From the NCBI RefSeq assembly GCF_030867145.1, contig NC_134439.1, forward strand, positions 7,725,379-7,789,378: a stretch of 64,000 bases of DNA, read 5' to 3'. Each line of letters starts with the position of its first letter. Position 1 is the stretch's first letter. Shown in pieces: positions 30,947-42,684 of the stretch. Made by a program: the position numbers and the translations under genes. The notes beneath the pieces were generated by a model. That model saw only the letters and a list, made by a program, of their open reading frames with translations, was not told the DNA's origin and searched no databases. Source of the stretch: Opisthocomus hoazin. Its lineage: Eukaryota; Chordata; Aves; Opisthocomiformes; Opisthocomidae.

Positions 30947-31631
30947 TGTCCTCATTCTGGCAGGGATGGAGTTATTTTGCTCTCAGTAGCTACTCTGTTT
31001 TGCATGGAGTAGGAGAAGAAAGTGGATAGCACTGATGATTTTCTTTCTTGCTAAGTAATCATGAACTTTTTTCAGTTTCCTATATCCAGCTAACAATCAG
31101 AAGTGCAGGAGCTGGGAGGGAGCACAGCCAGACAGTTACCCCAAGCTGGCCAATGGAAATTTTCCATACCATAGATGCCATTCTCAATTTATTAATGGGA
31201 GTTTTTTTGGGGGGGCAGGAATACGGTCTTTTCCGGGAGTTCAGTCTTTTCCGGGAGTTTGATCTTTTTGGTTCCATGAATTTGGCCTTTTTGGTTCCGT
31301 GAGTTTGACAAGGTTGCTGAAGTTCATGAGTTTGGTGAATTCCGCTAAATTTATGGGCTCCAGGAAATCTGTGGGTTCCATGATTGTTGTTCAGGGACTG
31401 GCTACACAGACATCAGATGGTGAGAAAAAATCATATTCTGTACCGCTTGTATTGCATCATTATTATTATTATGTATATTAGTATTAATATTGCCTTTGTT
31501 GTCTTATTAAACTGTCTTCATCTCAACACACGAATTTTACCTTTTGTTCGTTCTCCTCCCCATCCCATCCTCATCCCCAGCCCAGAGGGTTGTCTGGTCC
31601 TGGTTGCTAGTTGCTAGGTTAAGCTACGACA
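30947..31631 (+). mobile_element. solo LTR, ERVL-like, with target repeats
   Basis: A 685-base LTR from TGTCCTCATTCTGGCAGGG to TTAAGCTACGACA, flanked by perfect 5-bp repeats GGGAA (30,942-30,946 and 31,632-31,636). It has a TATTATTATTATTATG stretch and an ATTAAA signal at about 31,506. From memory the ends and body resemble bird ERVL-type LTRs. Short tandem units (GTCTTTTCCGGGAGTT twice; CTTTTTGGTTCC twice) lie at 31,228-31,310. Confidence 0.85.
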
Positions 31632-32099
31632 GGGAATTATGGCTCATGAAGCATATCTCAGAATGACTGAAGGCCAAAAGCTTTATAGGGCTTTTCTCTT
31701 GCATGTCTGAAATCCTTTTTCCCTCACAGTGCTATTACTAACCACCATCAACAGCAGCACAGCTGGACTTCCTAACCCTACTGCACTAAACCTCGTAACA
31801 AGCAGAAGGTCCCTCAGGTCCTTTGCAATGATGATACCATCTGCAGTTGTCCTTCTTGAAGAGGATGGCATTTCATCTGACAGATGAGTAAGCCCTTTTG
31901 CCAAAGCACTGCCAGAGTACTGCTATTGGCTCTTGGCATGACCTCTAGTCTGGCTGCACAACTGAGGAGATCTTGGAAAGGTAGGAAAGGGGTACAGGAC
32001 CCATGCAAGTTTTACACTCCAAATGAAGCGCATTCTTGCAGAGGATGTTTTTTTCCTAATGGTGATTTGAATGATGCTGTGACTCCAATTTCAGAAGGC
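31632..32099. other. unassigned sequence
   Basis: No gene or repeat recognised. Any OR coding sequence upstream of the fragment at 32,100 is not detectable. Confidence 0.3.
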
Positions 32100-32340
32100 A
32101 GGCACTGAGCTGTCTCAAGCTGTGTGTCCCATGTCATTTCTGTGGCCTCTTTCTATTGCCCAGGTGTCTTCACCTTCATGGGAGCCTCCTCCAAAGGGTC
32201 ACTAGGCAGAGGAGTGGCTATTATTTACACTGTTCTTACTCCGCTGCTCAGCGCCTCGATTTACACCCGAAGAAAGAAGGATGCAAAACCTGCTCTGAGC
32301 AGGTTCGAGAGCTGGTATTTGTTCACAGGCAGGAAATAAT
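32100..32340 (+). pseudogene. olfactory receptor C-terminal fragment
   Basis: The plus strand reads ISVASFYCPGVFTFMG, then GVAIIYTVLTPLLSASIYT and RRKKDAKPALSRF. These match OR TM6-TM7 and the NP-IY-LRNKD-K tail motif, with the usual LNPIIY altered to LSASIY. The first five helices are missing, so it is a remnant. An OR N-terminal half lies 10 kb away at 42,685. The two need not be one gene. Confidence 0.7.
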
Positions 32341-33390
32341 GGGCAGGGTGCCATGACTCTCACACAAATATCACCGTACATCAGGGTATTAGTGACCCAT
32401 GTAACAGATAAGCTGAGGAGGCCCTGGCCTCTGCTGTGCTATATGCAGAGCTTGGCCTTCAGGGCCACGTTGTGCTGAACAGACTCTTTGGACAGACGAC
32501 CAACTCAGCCAGTTGATTGTAACCAGTGAGCCTGGAGGCAGCTCCTGCTCCGTACCAGTAATTACAGTACCTGTCTGTCCTTGCCTATAGCTAAAAGGGC
32601 AGTAAGAAGTTCTCATGTGGACATCCTTTCTGTTTAACAGCAGAAATTATGTATAGAGCTCTTTTATCTGATGACAATTGTCTGAAGGTTTTATTGATCA
32701 AATCAGGGCAATCGTTTAATGGGCAGGATCTGTGTGGTGTGCTGTGCCCTGATTGGAGCTGAACCAGGGGCCCTGTGTAAGATGCAGGTGTAGCAGCTCA
32801 AAGGGATCTGGGCAGCAAAAGGTGGGGTGGGGGCATGGAGCAGGGTGCACATGGAGATGGCAGCCCTATTCCCTGAGAACAAGCCCAGGGAAAGAAGTCC
32901 CGCCTTCTGCTGGTAACACTGTGGAGCCAGCATAACAAGCAACAGGTTGTGGCTCTGCTGCATTCCAGGGCAGAGGTAACCCTAATTCATGGAAACCTGC
33001 CCAAGAAGACAGTGATCAATGTTAACAAAATCAGGGTGAGGATGCAGCCAAAAATTGTCTCAAAGTCTTTCTAACCTTGCACCCAGGAGGATACCTGCTG
33101 CTTACAGCTTGGGGTGGGCTCAGGGACTGCCCTGGTATGTATCACAGAGCATGATCCATCAGCAGGAAAGACTGTTGATACGCAGCGGGGGAAAATCTTC
33201 ATTCCATATCTGCTCAGGTCGTAGTGGGGAGGATTGTGCCCCCACCATGTGCAGGCCGCTCCCTCCAGGACTGCAGCCTCAGAGCAGGACTGGCTGTCCT
33301 CCCAGGGCATGCTGACACCTCTCCAAAAAGCAGAATGTCATTAGAAGCTACGGCTGTTCAGCAGCCACATTTGTCTTTCAAGAACCCTGG
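32341..33390. other. unassigned sequence
   Basis: No supported gene. Open frames overlap on both strands without domains. Confidence 0.3.
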
Positions 33391-33720
33391 CCGGCATATA
33401 AAGAAAGGGGCTGGGTCCTGGCATAGCACCATGGGTTACCGGCTTTTTGGGCACAGCCATCCTCATGGGGCTGCAGTTGCTCCCCATAGCATCACCCTGC
33501 CAGCGCAGCCAGAGGCTGCTCTTGTGCATTTGCTGTGCTGCCTCAGGGGTACGGGCACAGCCCCCTGCCTTCCCAGGGGAGTGTGGAGCAGCACTGGGAG
33601 GAGTGCAGCCTGTCCCCAAGGTGTGAGCTGTCCCCTTCTGCTGGCAACAACCTGCTGACTGCACCTACCCAGCAGGAGGTCGAGGAGGCACAGGGAAATG
33701 TTGTTTATGCTGTCGTTACC
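33391..33720 (+). other. possible small secreted-protein gene remnant
   Basis: A TATA-like CATATAAAG at 33,396 is followed 30 bases later by AGCACCATGGG. The frame of this ATG is open, but the hydrophobic signal-like stretch LLGTAILMGLQLLPIAS is in a different frame, so one base would have been lost. Downstream frames are Cys- and Pro-rich. No family is recognised. It could be a decayed gene or chance. Confidence 0.25.
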
Positions 33721-33965
33721 TGAACTAAGTTGTCCTGAGACACTGTCTGATACCTATCTCCCAAGATAGGATCCCAGGTTGCATAAATAAAAAAGAAAAT
33801 AAAGAATACCAAAAATTTATTCTAAATGGTATCCAACACGAAATCCAGAAACCACAGGATTGGGCAAAGTTGTATGAAATACTATAGGCAGACAACAAAC
33901 ACCCATCTGTTTTTTATGAAATATTATGCGAGGAAATGCTGGAGAAACTCATAGTAGCCATAAAT

Positions 33966-36205
33966 TCATAGAATCATTAAGGCTGGAAAAGTCCTCTATG
34001 ATCATCAAGTCCATCCATCCACCCAACACCACCATGCCTACTAATCCATATCCTGAAGCGCCATATCTACAAGTTTTTTGAACACCTCCAGGCATGGTGA
34101 CTCTACCACTGCCCTGGGCAGCCTGTTCCAATGCCTGACCGCTCTTTCAGTAAAGACATTTTTACTAGTATCTAATTTAAACCTCCCTTGACCCAACTTG
34201 AGGCCATTGCCTCTCGTCCTATTGCTAGTTAGTTGGGAGAAGAGACCAACACCTGCCTCACTCAATCTCCTTTCAGGTAGTTGTGGAGAGCAATAAGGTC
34301 CCCCCTCAGCCTCCTCTTCTCCACACTAAACAGCCCCAGCTCCCTCAGCTGCTCCTCGTAAGACTTGTTCTCTAGACCCCTCACCAGCCCCTCAATGTCC
34401 TTCTTGTAGTGAGGGGCCCAAAACTGAACACAGTATTCGAGGTGCGGCCTCACCAGTGCCGAGTACAGGGGCATGGTCACCTCCCTCCTCCTGCTGGCCA
34501 CACCATTCCTGATACAAGCCAGGATGCCTTTGGCCTTCTTGGCCACCTGGGCACGCTACCGGCTCATGTTCAGCCAGCTGTCAACCAACACAGAATCACA
34601 GAATCACAGAATGTTCGGGGAATATCTGTGGGTCACCTAGTCCAATCCCCCTGCCGAAGCAGGGTCACCTACAGCAGGCTGCACAACACCCAAGATCTTT
34701 TTCCGCCAGGCAGCTTTCCTGCCACTCTTCCCCAAGCCTGTAGCATTGCATGGGGTTACCGAAGTGCAGGACCCGGCATTTAGTCTTGTTGAAACTCATA
34801 CAGTTGGCCTCGGCCCATCGATCCAGACTGTCCAGATCTCTCTGCAGAATCTTCCTACCCTCAAACAGATCGACGCTTCGACCCAAGTTGGTGTCATCTG
34901 CAAAATTCCTGATGGAGCACTCAATCCTTTCATCCAGATCTTTGATAAAGATGTTAAACAAGACCAGACCGAAAACTGAGCCCTGAAGAACACCACTCGT
35001 GATCAGCTGCCAGCTGGATTCACCATTCACCACCACTCTCTGGGCTCAGCCATTTAGCTAGTTCTTTATCCAGCGATGAGTACACCCATTCAAACCATGA
35101 GCAGCCAGTTTCTCCAGGAGGATGCTGTGGGGAACAGTCTCAAAGGCCTTCCTAAAGTCCAGGTAGACAACATCCACAGCCTTTCCCTCATCCACTAGAT
35201 GGGTCACTGGGTCATAGAAGGAGATTAGGTTGGTCAAGCAGGACCTGCCTTTCATGAACCCATGCTGGCTGGGCCTGATGCACTGGTTGTCCTTCACATG
35301 CCCCATGAGCGCACTCAGGATGAATTGCTCCATAATCTTGCCCGGCACCAAGGTCAGGCTGACAGCCTGTAGTTCCCAGAATCCTCCTTAAGGCCCTTCT
35401 TGTAGATGTGTGTCACACTGGTGATTCTCCACTCATTAGGGACCTCCCGTGTTAGCCATGACTGCTGATAAATGATGGAGAGTGGCTTGCTCAGCTCCTC
35501 TGCCAGCTCCCTTAGTACTCTTGGGTGTATCCCATCCGGCCCCATAGGCTTGTAAGCGTCCAGGGGGCATAGCAGGTCATTAACTGCTTCCTCCTGGATT
35601 ATGGGAGGTTCGTTCCAGTCTCCTTCCCTATCTTACAGCACTGGGGGCTGACTACCCTGGGGATAACCAGTGTGACTATTAAAGACTGAGGCGAAGAAGA
35701 CATGAAGTACCTCAGCCTTTTCCTCATCCTTGGTGGCAATATTCCCCTGCGTATCCAATCAGGGACTGAGTTTCTCCTGGGCCCTCTTTTCCTTGTTAAT
35801 GCATTTGTAAAAACATTCTTTGTTGTCCCCTACAACAGTGGCCAGCCTGAGTTCTAGCTGGCCTTTTGCCTTTCTAATTTCCCCTCTGCAAGACCTAACG
35901 AGACCCCTGTACTCCTCTTGAGTCGCCCACCCTTTCTTCCAAAAGTGGTAGACCCTCCTTTTTTTTCTGAGTCCCAGAAAAACTGACTGTTCAGCCAGGC
36001 CGGTCGTCTTCCCCACCCGTTCGTCTCTCGGCACATGGGAACAGCCTGCTCCTGTGGCTGTAACTTCCTCCTTGAAGAATGTCCAGCATTCCCGGACCCC
36101 TTTGCCCTTCAGGACTTTCTCCCAGGGGACCCTCTCAACCAGCGTCCTGAACAGGCCAAAGTCTGTCCTCCGGAAGTCCATGGTGGTGGTTTTGCTGGTC
36201 CCCCA
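33966..36205 (-). mobile_element. CR1 LINE, long, 5'-truncated
   Basis: Reading the minus strand from 36,205 down: linker (WKKGWATQEEYRGLVRSCRG), RT blocks ([64 protein letters not shown]) and C-terminal [13 protein letters not shown], ending near the ATAGAATCATTAAGG tail at 33,966. The subfamily matches the CR1 at 11.5 kb. It carries a second, tiny CR1 inside (34,592-34,683) and several stops and frameshifts. Inactive. Confidence 0.92.
34592..34683 (-). mobile_element. 92-bp CR1 end nested in CR1
   Basis: AGAATCACAGAATCACAGAA plus the typical CR1 3' UTR (GGTCACCTAGTCCAATCCCC) interrupts the older CR1. It is flanked by CAACAC on both sides (34,586-34,591 and 34,684-34,689), which looks like a 6-bp target duplication. 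Confidence 0.7.
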
Positions 36206-36405
36206 TTAACTTCACCTCATACCGAGAACTCAACAAAAAGGGAATAGTGACATAATCAAAGAAAAATAAAGAGCAGATTCAGATGCAAAAAAACCCAGAA
36301 CAACCCAAAAGTAGAAAAGAAAACAAAAGGAGGAAATTTAAAACAAGGAATAACACCCGGGCGGTACTGGCAAATAGAGTTTTCAGAGTTCCCTAGAGGT
36401 ACCCA
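36206..36405. other. unassigned spacer
   Basis: About 200 bases, A-rich (GAAAAATAAAG, ACAAAAGGAGG), between a CR1 and a solo LTR. No gene. Confidence 0.35.
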
Positions 36406-36819
36406 TGTTATGGTTTGGCTGCGGCTGGCAACAAAAGCGCCAACGCAGCCGCCACTCCCCCCGCCGGGGTGCGGAGCAGAATGGAAAGAAACAGGCAGAA
36501 AACTGGTGGGTTGGGATAAGGGCAGTTTAACAGAACAGCAAACAAAGGGAACAGGAACAAGAACGATACAGATAAAGAGATAACACAAAACAAACCCGCA
36601 GAACAGAGCCCGTAGAACAGAGCTGCTCTCTCCCAGACTGCCGCCGCGCGCTCCCGAGCCGCAAGTGAGTTCCCGCCACTCCAGCTCACCGGAACCCAGC
36701 ATGACGGCACATGGCATGGAAAACCCTGCTCTGTTTGGCCAGGTTGGGTCAGCTAGCCCACCTGTGCTCCTTCCTGGATTCCGGTGAAAATTAACCCAGT
36801 CCTGGCCAAACACAGGACA
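36406..36819 (-). mobile_element. solo LTR, ERVL-like, with target repeats
   Basis: A 414-base LTR in minus orientation, from TGTCCTGTGTTTGGCCAGG to AGCCAAACCATAACA, with perfect 5-bp flanks ACCCA (36,401-36,405 and 36,820-36,824). It has a GC-rich U5-side segment and no coding capacity. Confidence 0.85.
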
Positions 36820-36865
36820 ACCCAGTATAAATATTTTTTAGTCCTGGTAGATACTTCTTCTAGTT

Positions 36866-37612
36866 CATAGAATCGTAGAATCACAGAATGGTAAGTGTTG
36901 GAAGGGACCTTAAAGATCATCTGGTTCCAACCCTCCTGCCATGAGCAGCAACATCTTCCACTAGACCAGGTTGCTCAGAGCTCCATGCAACCTGGCCTTC
37001 AACACTTCCAGGGAGGGGGCATCCACAGCTTCTCTGGGCAACCTGTTCCAGTGTTTCACCACCCTCATGGGGAAGAATTTCCTCCTAATATCTAATCTAC
37101 ATCTGCCCTCTTTTAGTTTACCGACTTTCCCCCTTGTCCTATCACTATAGACTGTTGTGAAAAGCCCCTCTCCTTCTTGTAGGCCCCTTTCAGGTACTCG
37201 AAGGCTGCTCTAAGGTCACCCCAGAGCCTTCTCTTCTCCAGGCTGAACAGCCCCAACTCCCTCAGCCTGTCCTCATAGGAGAGGTACTCCAGTCCTCTGA
37301 TCATCTTCGTGGCCCTCCTCTGGACCCGCTCATACACATCCATGTCCTTCTTATGTTTGGGGCTCCAGAGCTGGATGCAGTACTCTAGGAGGGCTCTCAC
37401 GAGAGCCGAGTAAAGGGGCAGAATCGCCTCCCTCGCCCTGCTGGCCATGCTTCTCTTGATGCGGCCCAGGATACGGTTGGCTTTCTGGGCTGTAAGCGTA
37501 CATTGCTGGCTCATGTTGAGCTTCCCGTCCACCAGTACCCTCAAGTCTTTCTCCTCAGGGCTGCTCTTGAGCCACTCCCCACCCAGCCTGTACTTGTGTT
37601 TGGCCTGAAGTT
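36866..37612 (-). mobile_element. CR1 3' fragment
   Basis: The tail CATAGAATCGTAGAATCACA is followed by ORF2 C-terminal sequence on the minus strand ([57 protein letters not shown]). It ends abruptly at an ERV remnant. Confidence 0.9.
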
Positions 37613-38954
37613 TTCCCTGTCACACCAATAAGACAAGAGAAGTAATTAAAGTAATGTTAAAAGAAATAATAGCAAGATTTGTTATTGCAGAAGGAATACC
37701 TTCTGACAATGGACCTTATTTCCCAGCAGAAGTAGTACAGAGGGTATCCGAAATTTTGAAAACTAATTAGGGTCTCCACGTCCCATGGAGACCTCAGACC
37801 AGTGGAGAAGTAGAGCAAATGAATCAGACTCTTCAGAAGCAGATTTCACAAGTCTGTCAGGAAGATCACCTCAAATGAGTAGAAGCCCTACCTTTGGCCT
37901 TATTGAGAGTTAGGGTAACCCCAAGAATCAGAGAAAGAGTAAGCCCTTTTGAGAGAATGTATGGAAAACCATATCCTACTAACGCACTCGCAACAAAAGA
38001 GGATTAAATGTATATTAGAGGATAGGCAACAGTTAAAGAGTATTTAATCTTTGTTTCGCAGATTTTATCTTTGATACATAGGTACTTAAATGAGAGGACA
38101 CAGTTGCTGTTGAATACTCTGGTCCAGTCTTTTCAGCCAGGAGACAGATACATTCAAACTTGGAAAGAAACTTACACCACAGTAAAAGCAGAAGGAGTAG
38201 ACTCCTGGATCCATTACAGAATTTAATTAATAATTCCAATAATTGTTTGTGTCATGTTTGGATGTTTAAAAAGTCTAATCACTAGACAAATATCTCAATC
38301 CTACGTGTTAGTTGTACAAAACAGATGTGAGACTCGTCAAAAGACAGGATTTCAAGAAGTCTGAAAGGGAGGAAATCATTATCTAAACTAATTTATCCTG
38401 AGACACTGCTGCTAGAGATGGCCATTGTATAGCCCTACCCTTGCTGGTTTAAAGCCAGACAAGAAATTAATCTCATCTAAACAACGTACCTTTGTCTTGT
38501 AAGTGGGAGGTGGCTGTCAAGAGCATGAGTTTAACTGGTGTATTACTAGCCCAACTAGTAAACCATGAAGAAATGCTTAGACTTGCCAAAAGAAACAGGC
38601 CACTAGGGGAAAGGTAATTCTGCCAGGGGGAGATCGCGACCACCGACTCACAGACCACCTACCCCAATTATATCACCAACACAAATGATGAAGTTGAAGA
38701 AGAACAGCTAAGCATGTGTACTAATTTACATGCTGGACAAAGACACATTAAACAATCATTTAACAGAATAACAATGCTTATGTATGAGGAACTTGAATAT
38801 GCTAATGCTTTGTGTATAAAGAACTATTAATTCAGAAGCTTGAGTGTGCTAGCTTTGTGGAAAAGCCACCTAGCACCCAAACTTCTGTAACGTCGTAATA
38901 AAATCAGCATCTCTGTCCTTGTGTGTATTTTGGCTCATCGCAGACCAGATAACA
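37613..38954 (+). mobile_element. endogenous retrovirus remnant, class I-like
   Basis: A partial provirus in plus orientation: an integrase-like region at 37,640-37,960, an envelope-tail-like membrane segment near 38,225-38,360, a purine-rich tract GAAAGGGAGGAAA at about 38,362, then an LTR-like stretch with GTATAAAGAAC and AATAAAATC ending near 38,942-38,954. The 5' part of the provirus is missing and the coding parts are broken in several places. The family call (gamma/class I-like) rests on the general look of the integrase. It separates two CR1 fragments. Confidence 0.7.
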
Positions 38955-39465
38955 GAACCAGTTTTGGACAATATGAGGGTATGTCAAAGGTCTTGCTCAA
39001 GTCAAGGTACACCCCTCCCCTTCCTCACAGTGCCAGTCACCTCCTCATAGAAAGCAATGAGGCTGGTGAAGCATGATTGGCCCTCAGTAAACCCATGTCA
39101 GCTGCTCCCAACACACTTCTTGCCTTTCAAGAGTTTGGAAAAGGCTTCTGAGAGTCTTTGCTCCATGTTCTTAGCAGGGATTGATGAGAGCCTGTGCAGT
39201 TGCTCCCTGAGCACCCTAGGATGCATCCCAAGTCATCCCACAAACTTGTGTATGTCAAAATGGTAAGAAAGAGCTCCTTGGTTCTTTCTTCTTGTGCTGT
39301 GGGTGCTGCCTCATTCCCAGAGGTTCTGCAAGGAGGCTCAGGGGTGTGGTAGGCCTGAGGAAAATCCATACCAGTAAAAACTGAGGATTAATAGGCATCA
39401 AGAACATCACCCTTTTTCCTGTCATTTGTCGCTATGTCCCCATCCTCACTGAGCAAGAAGACTAC
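38955..39465 (-). mobile_element. CR1 ORF2 fragment, old
   Basis: The minus strand shows YLDLSKTFDI, EGQSCFTSLIAFYEEVTGTV and HGFT-like sequence, the RT part of a diverged CR1. It is 3'-truncated at the ERV remnant. Confidence 0.75.
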
Positions 39466-39565
39466 ATCTACTTAGGCTTCCAAGCACCCCCATCCCATGG
39501 TTAAACCCCATATCCATGTCCAAGGTACTCAAGGACAGAGAAATAGCAGGCAGAAAGTGACTGAC

Positions 39566-40707
39566 TGGTTTGGTTTGGCCTGGATAAATGCCAGGTGCCC
39601 ACCAAAACCGCTCTATCACTCCCCCTCCTCAGCTGGACAGGGCAGAGGAAATATGATGAAAGGCTTGAGGGTCAAGATAAGGACAGGGAGAGATCACTCA
39701 CCAATTGCAATCATAGACAAAACAGACTGAACTAGGGGAGAAAAAGGAGTTTAACTCATCACCAATCAAATCAGAGGAGGATGGTGAAAAATAAAACCAG
39801 ATCTTAAAACACCTTCCCCCCCACCCCTCCCTTCTTCCTGGGCTCAGCTTCACTCCCGTTTCTCTACCTCCTCCCCCCGAGCGGCACAGGGGGATGGGGA
39901 ATGGGGGTTATGGTCAGTTCATCACACGTTGTCTCTGCCACTCCTTCCTCCTCAGGGGTAGACTCTTTCCCTGCTCCAGCGTGAGGTCCCTCTCATGGGA
40001 GACAGTTCTCCACAAACTTCTCCAGTGTGAGTCCTTCCCACGGGCTGAAGCTCTTCACAAATTGCCCCAGCATGGGTCCTTCCCACGGGGTGCAGTCCTT
40101 CAAGAACAGGCTGCTCCAGCGTGGGTCCCCAGGTGGTCACCAGCCCTGCCAGCAAACCTGCTCCAGTGTGGGCTCCTCTCTTCACGGGTCCACATGTCCT
40201 GGCAGGAGCCTGCTCCAGTACGGGCTCCCTGCGGGGTCACAGCTTCCTTCAGGCATCCAACTGCTCCGGCATGGGGTGCCTTCCACAGGCTACAGGTGGA
40301 TATCTGCTCCATCGTGGACCTCCACGGACTGCAGGGGTACAACCTGCCTCACCATGGTCTTCATCACGAGTTGCAAGGGAAGGGTCTCTGCTCCGGAGGC
40401 TCGAGCACCTCCTCCCCCCTCCTCCTTCACTGACCTTGGTATCTGCAGAGTTGTTTCTTGCACATCGTCTCACTCCTCTCTTTCAACTGCTGTCTCACCG
40501 CAGTTTTTTTCTTCTCCTTCTTTAACATGTTATCACAGAGGTGCCACCACCATTGCTGATTGGCTTGGCCTTGGCTAGTGGCAGGTCCATCTTAGAGCCG
40601 GCTGGCACTGGCTTTGTCAGACATGGGGGAAACTTCTCACAGCTTCTCACAGAAGCCACCCCTATAGCCTCCCCGCTACCAAAACCTTGCCACGCAAACT
40701 CATAACA
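39566..40707 (-). mobile_element. solo LTR, 1.14 kb, with target repeats
   Basis: Minus orientation, from TGTTATGAGTTTGCGTGGC to AGGCCAAACCAAACCA, flanked by perfect CTGAC (39,561-39,565 and 40,708-40,712). Its middle holds about nine degenerate units of some 47 bases, each opening CTCCAG/CTCCGG (39,974-40,391). From memory this is a common bird LTR; no internal retroviral part is present. Confidence 0.85.
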
Positions 40708-41686
40708 CTGACATCCTTGAAGTGAGTCAGCAAGGTGAGAGCTGTTCATCAACACTTCTCCTGACACTGCAGCGTCCAGAGCTCCTTCGATAAATCAACC
40801 TCTTGCCAGTGGTCTCCCTCAGTCAACGGAACCATGGCAGCTTCTGGAGGATGCTACATGAAGAGATGTCATTTGGATCATTTCCACTGGCTAAGCTGGT
40901 AAGTGAAGCCTGCCCAAGACTCCTAGCATAGACTTCCAATGTCTTGCATGTTTCAGGAGAGCCAGATTAAGGGTAGTTTCTCTGCTCTTGTGCCACATGA
41001 GATTTCTGGTATGTAAATTCCCAAGGAGGAAGAAAGGAGGCAAAGAGATCCTTCAGATGATGGTTCAGCTGCATCTGTCTTAGATACCCACCTGAGGATG
41101 AGATCGGTTGTGCCTTAGAGAGCTGACCAAGAATCCTCCTTTGTCTGCAGGCAAGGCAGAGATGAAACCCCTCAGCTCAGCTGACTTCTCAGCAGAGCTA
41201 CCTTGGATGCGATTCAGCTAAGAGAATTTTGCCTTCACTCGCTGAGGCAGCGGTATTTCTGCCCAAGCTGAGATGTGCAACGTCCATCAAAACTACTTGC
41301 TAGACTCCTGCCTTAGTCCTCAGAGACAACCTGGCACTTCTAGAGCGCTCTTAGCCCTGTATATTAGGCAAGATGAGACAAGTCTCTCTGCCAAGGGACT
41401 TCTCTTTGCCCAAAGAAGGGTGGCAAGCTGAAGAGCTAAGATCAGAGTACTTCATCCTACATCTTTCAGCTTGGTCAGCAGAATTCTTTCCATTGACTCT
41501 GACACGGCAAAATTACAAAGAGGTGAGTCTTTCCCCTAGGAGCTACGCTGAGCAGCAGACATTGGTAGAGTTCAAGCTTCCTGTGCTGAGACTTGGAAGA
41601 AAGCGAATATACAACATCACGAGTCCCTGAGTAATGACTGTCATTCTAGCCTGCTGCCCTGTGCTGCTGTCGTCTCAGGTGGAAAC

Positions 41687-42148
41687 TGTGGGAAAAGAAG
41701 AGAAGATTGGTGAGGAATAAAGTAAACACACTCAAGTGACTTGCAGCTGGGGCACAGAAAAACACATGTGTTGTACTAATTTCTGTTTAGCCTTATGTGT
41801 GGGACAAGTAGAACACCTGTGTTTAGATAACATAGGCCTGTGACGACATAGAGGCACCCTACTGAACATGCGGTGAATTCTTGCCCTGCTGTGGGAAAGG
41901 TCAAAGCACAGTAGTAAACTACTCCTGCATGAATCCTCGATAAACGGGCAAAACCAGCAGGTTCATTCATCATCTAGCATGGATCAATCTCTGTGGTGCC
42001 TGTGTGCTTGGCTGTGTGCCTCCGCCTGAGTGGTGCTTCAGGGATACCGAAGGTAGAGGGTCCAAAAGGTTGGCATGGTAATGAAAATAAATTTTCTCCT
42101 TGCATTTCATTTGTAGTTTTGTGGTAGTTCCTGTGTCCTGCCTGTGCA
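41687..42148 (+). mobile_element. LTR-like insertion, about 462 bp
   Basis: Starts TGTGGGAAAAGAAGAG and ends GTGTCCTGCCTGTGCA, with GAAAATAAATTTT as a possible poly(A) signal. The paralogous block at 1,381-1,395 reads straight through (TTGGAAACCCTTGTGATC), so the insertion is absent there. Family not assigned. Confidence 0.65.
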
Positions 42149-42684
42149 GGACCCCTGTGATCAACTATAGAGGTGGGAAAATCTCTTTCGGTGCCACATT
42201 GTCATGACAGGTTTCTGTTCCCTCAGTCTCACTTGCTGAGATGGCAATTCAATATTTCCTGCCTTGAAGAGTGCAGCTATGCTTCCCTTCCTCTGCAACA
42301 GCCTTTCATGTAGCCGGACATCTTCAGTCTGCCATCCAGTTTCCTACATGGGATCTTCAGCTCACGGAATCAATTACATTCACCATGTTCTAAAGGAGAT
42401 GCCTGCACTTGATCTGATAAATTATTTGGCATGTTCATTTGATGGTTTAGGCCTGACCTTCAGGGTCCAAACATGCTTCTGAAGCAAAGGATGTCCCTGG
42501 CAATTTTAACTTAGGGTCGATGTTGTTTTTCTGTGCTCTGCACCAACTACTTTTTCAGGGATGACCGCTTTGTTTCACTACTAGCAGCATCTGAAGGACC
42601 AGCACAGGTATGCAAGCTCTCACAGAAACTTTCCTGTCTTTGCAGATAAACATCAACACTTAAGGGCATGTTGCAAATGGGACA

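Noticed and set aside
31441-31470. TTATTATTATTATG tract as a free microsatellite
   Set aside because: It is a normal internal part of the surrounding LTR.
36256-36813. 185-codon minus-strand open frame
   Set aside because: It lies mostly inside a solo LTR; hydrophobic by composition only.
39894-40433. 179- and 183-codon plus-strand open frames
   Set aside because: They lie in the tandem units of the 1.14-kb LTR, antisense to it; repeats keep frames open by chance.
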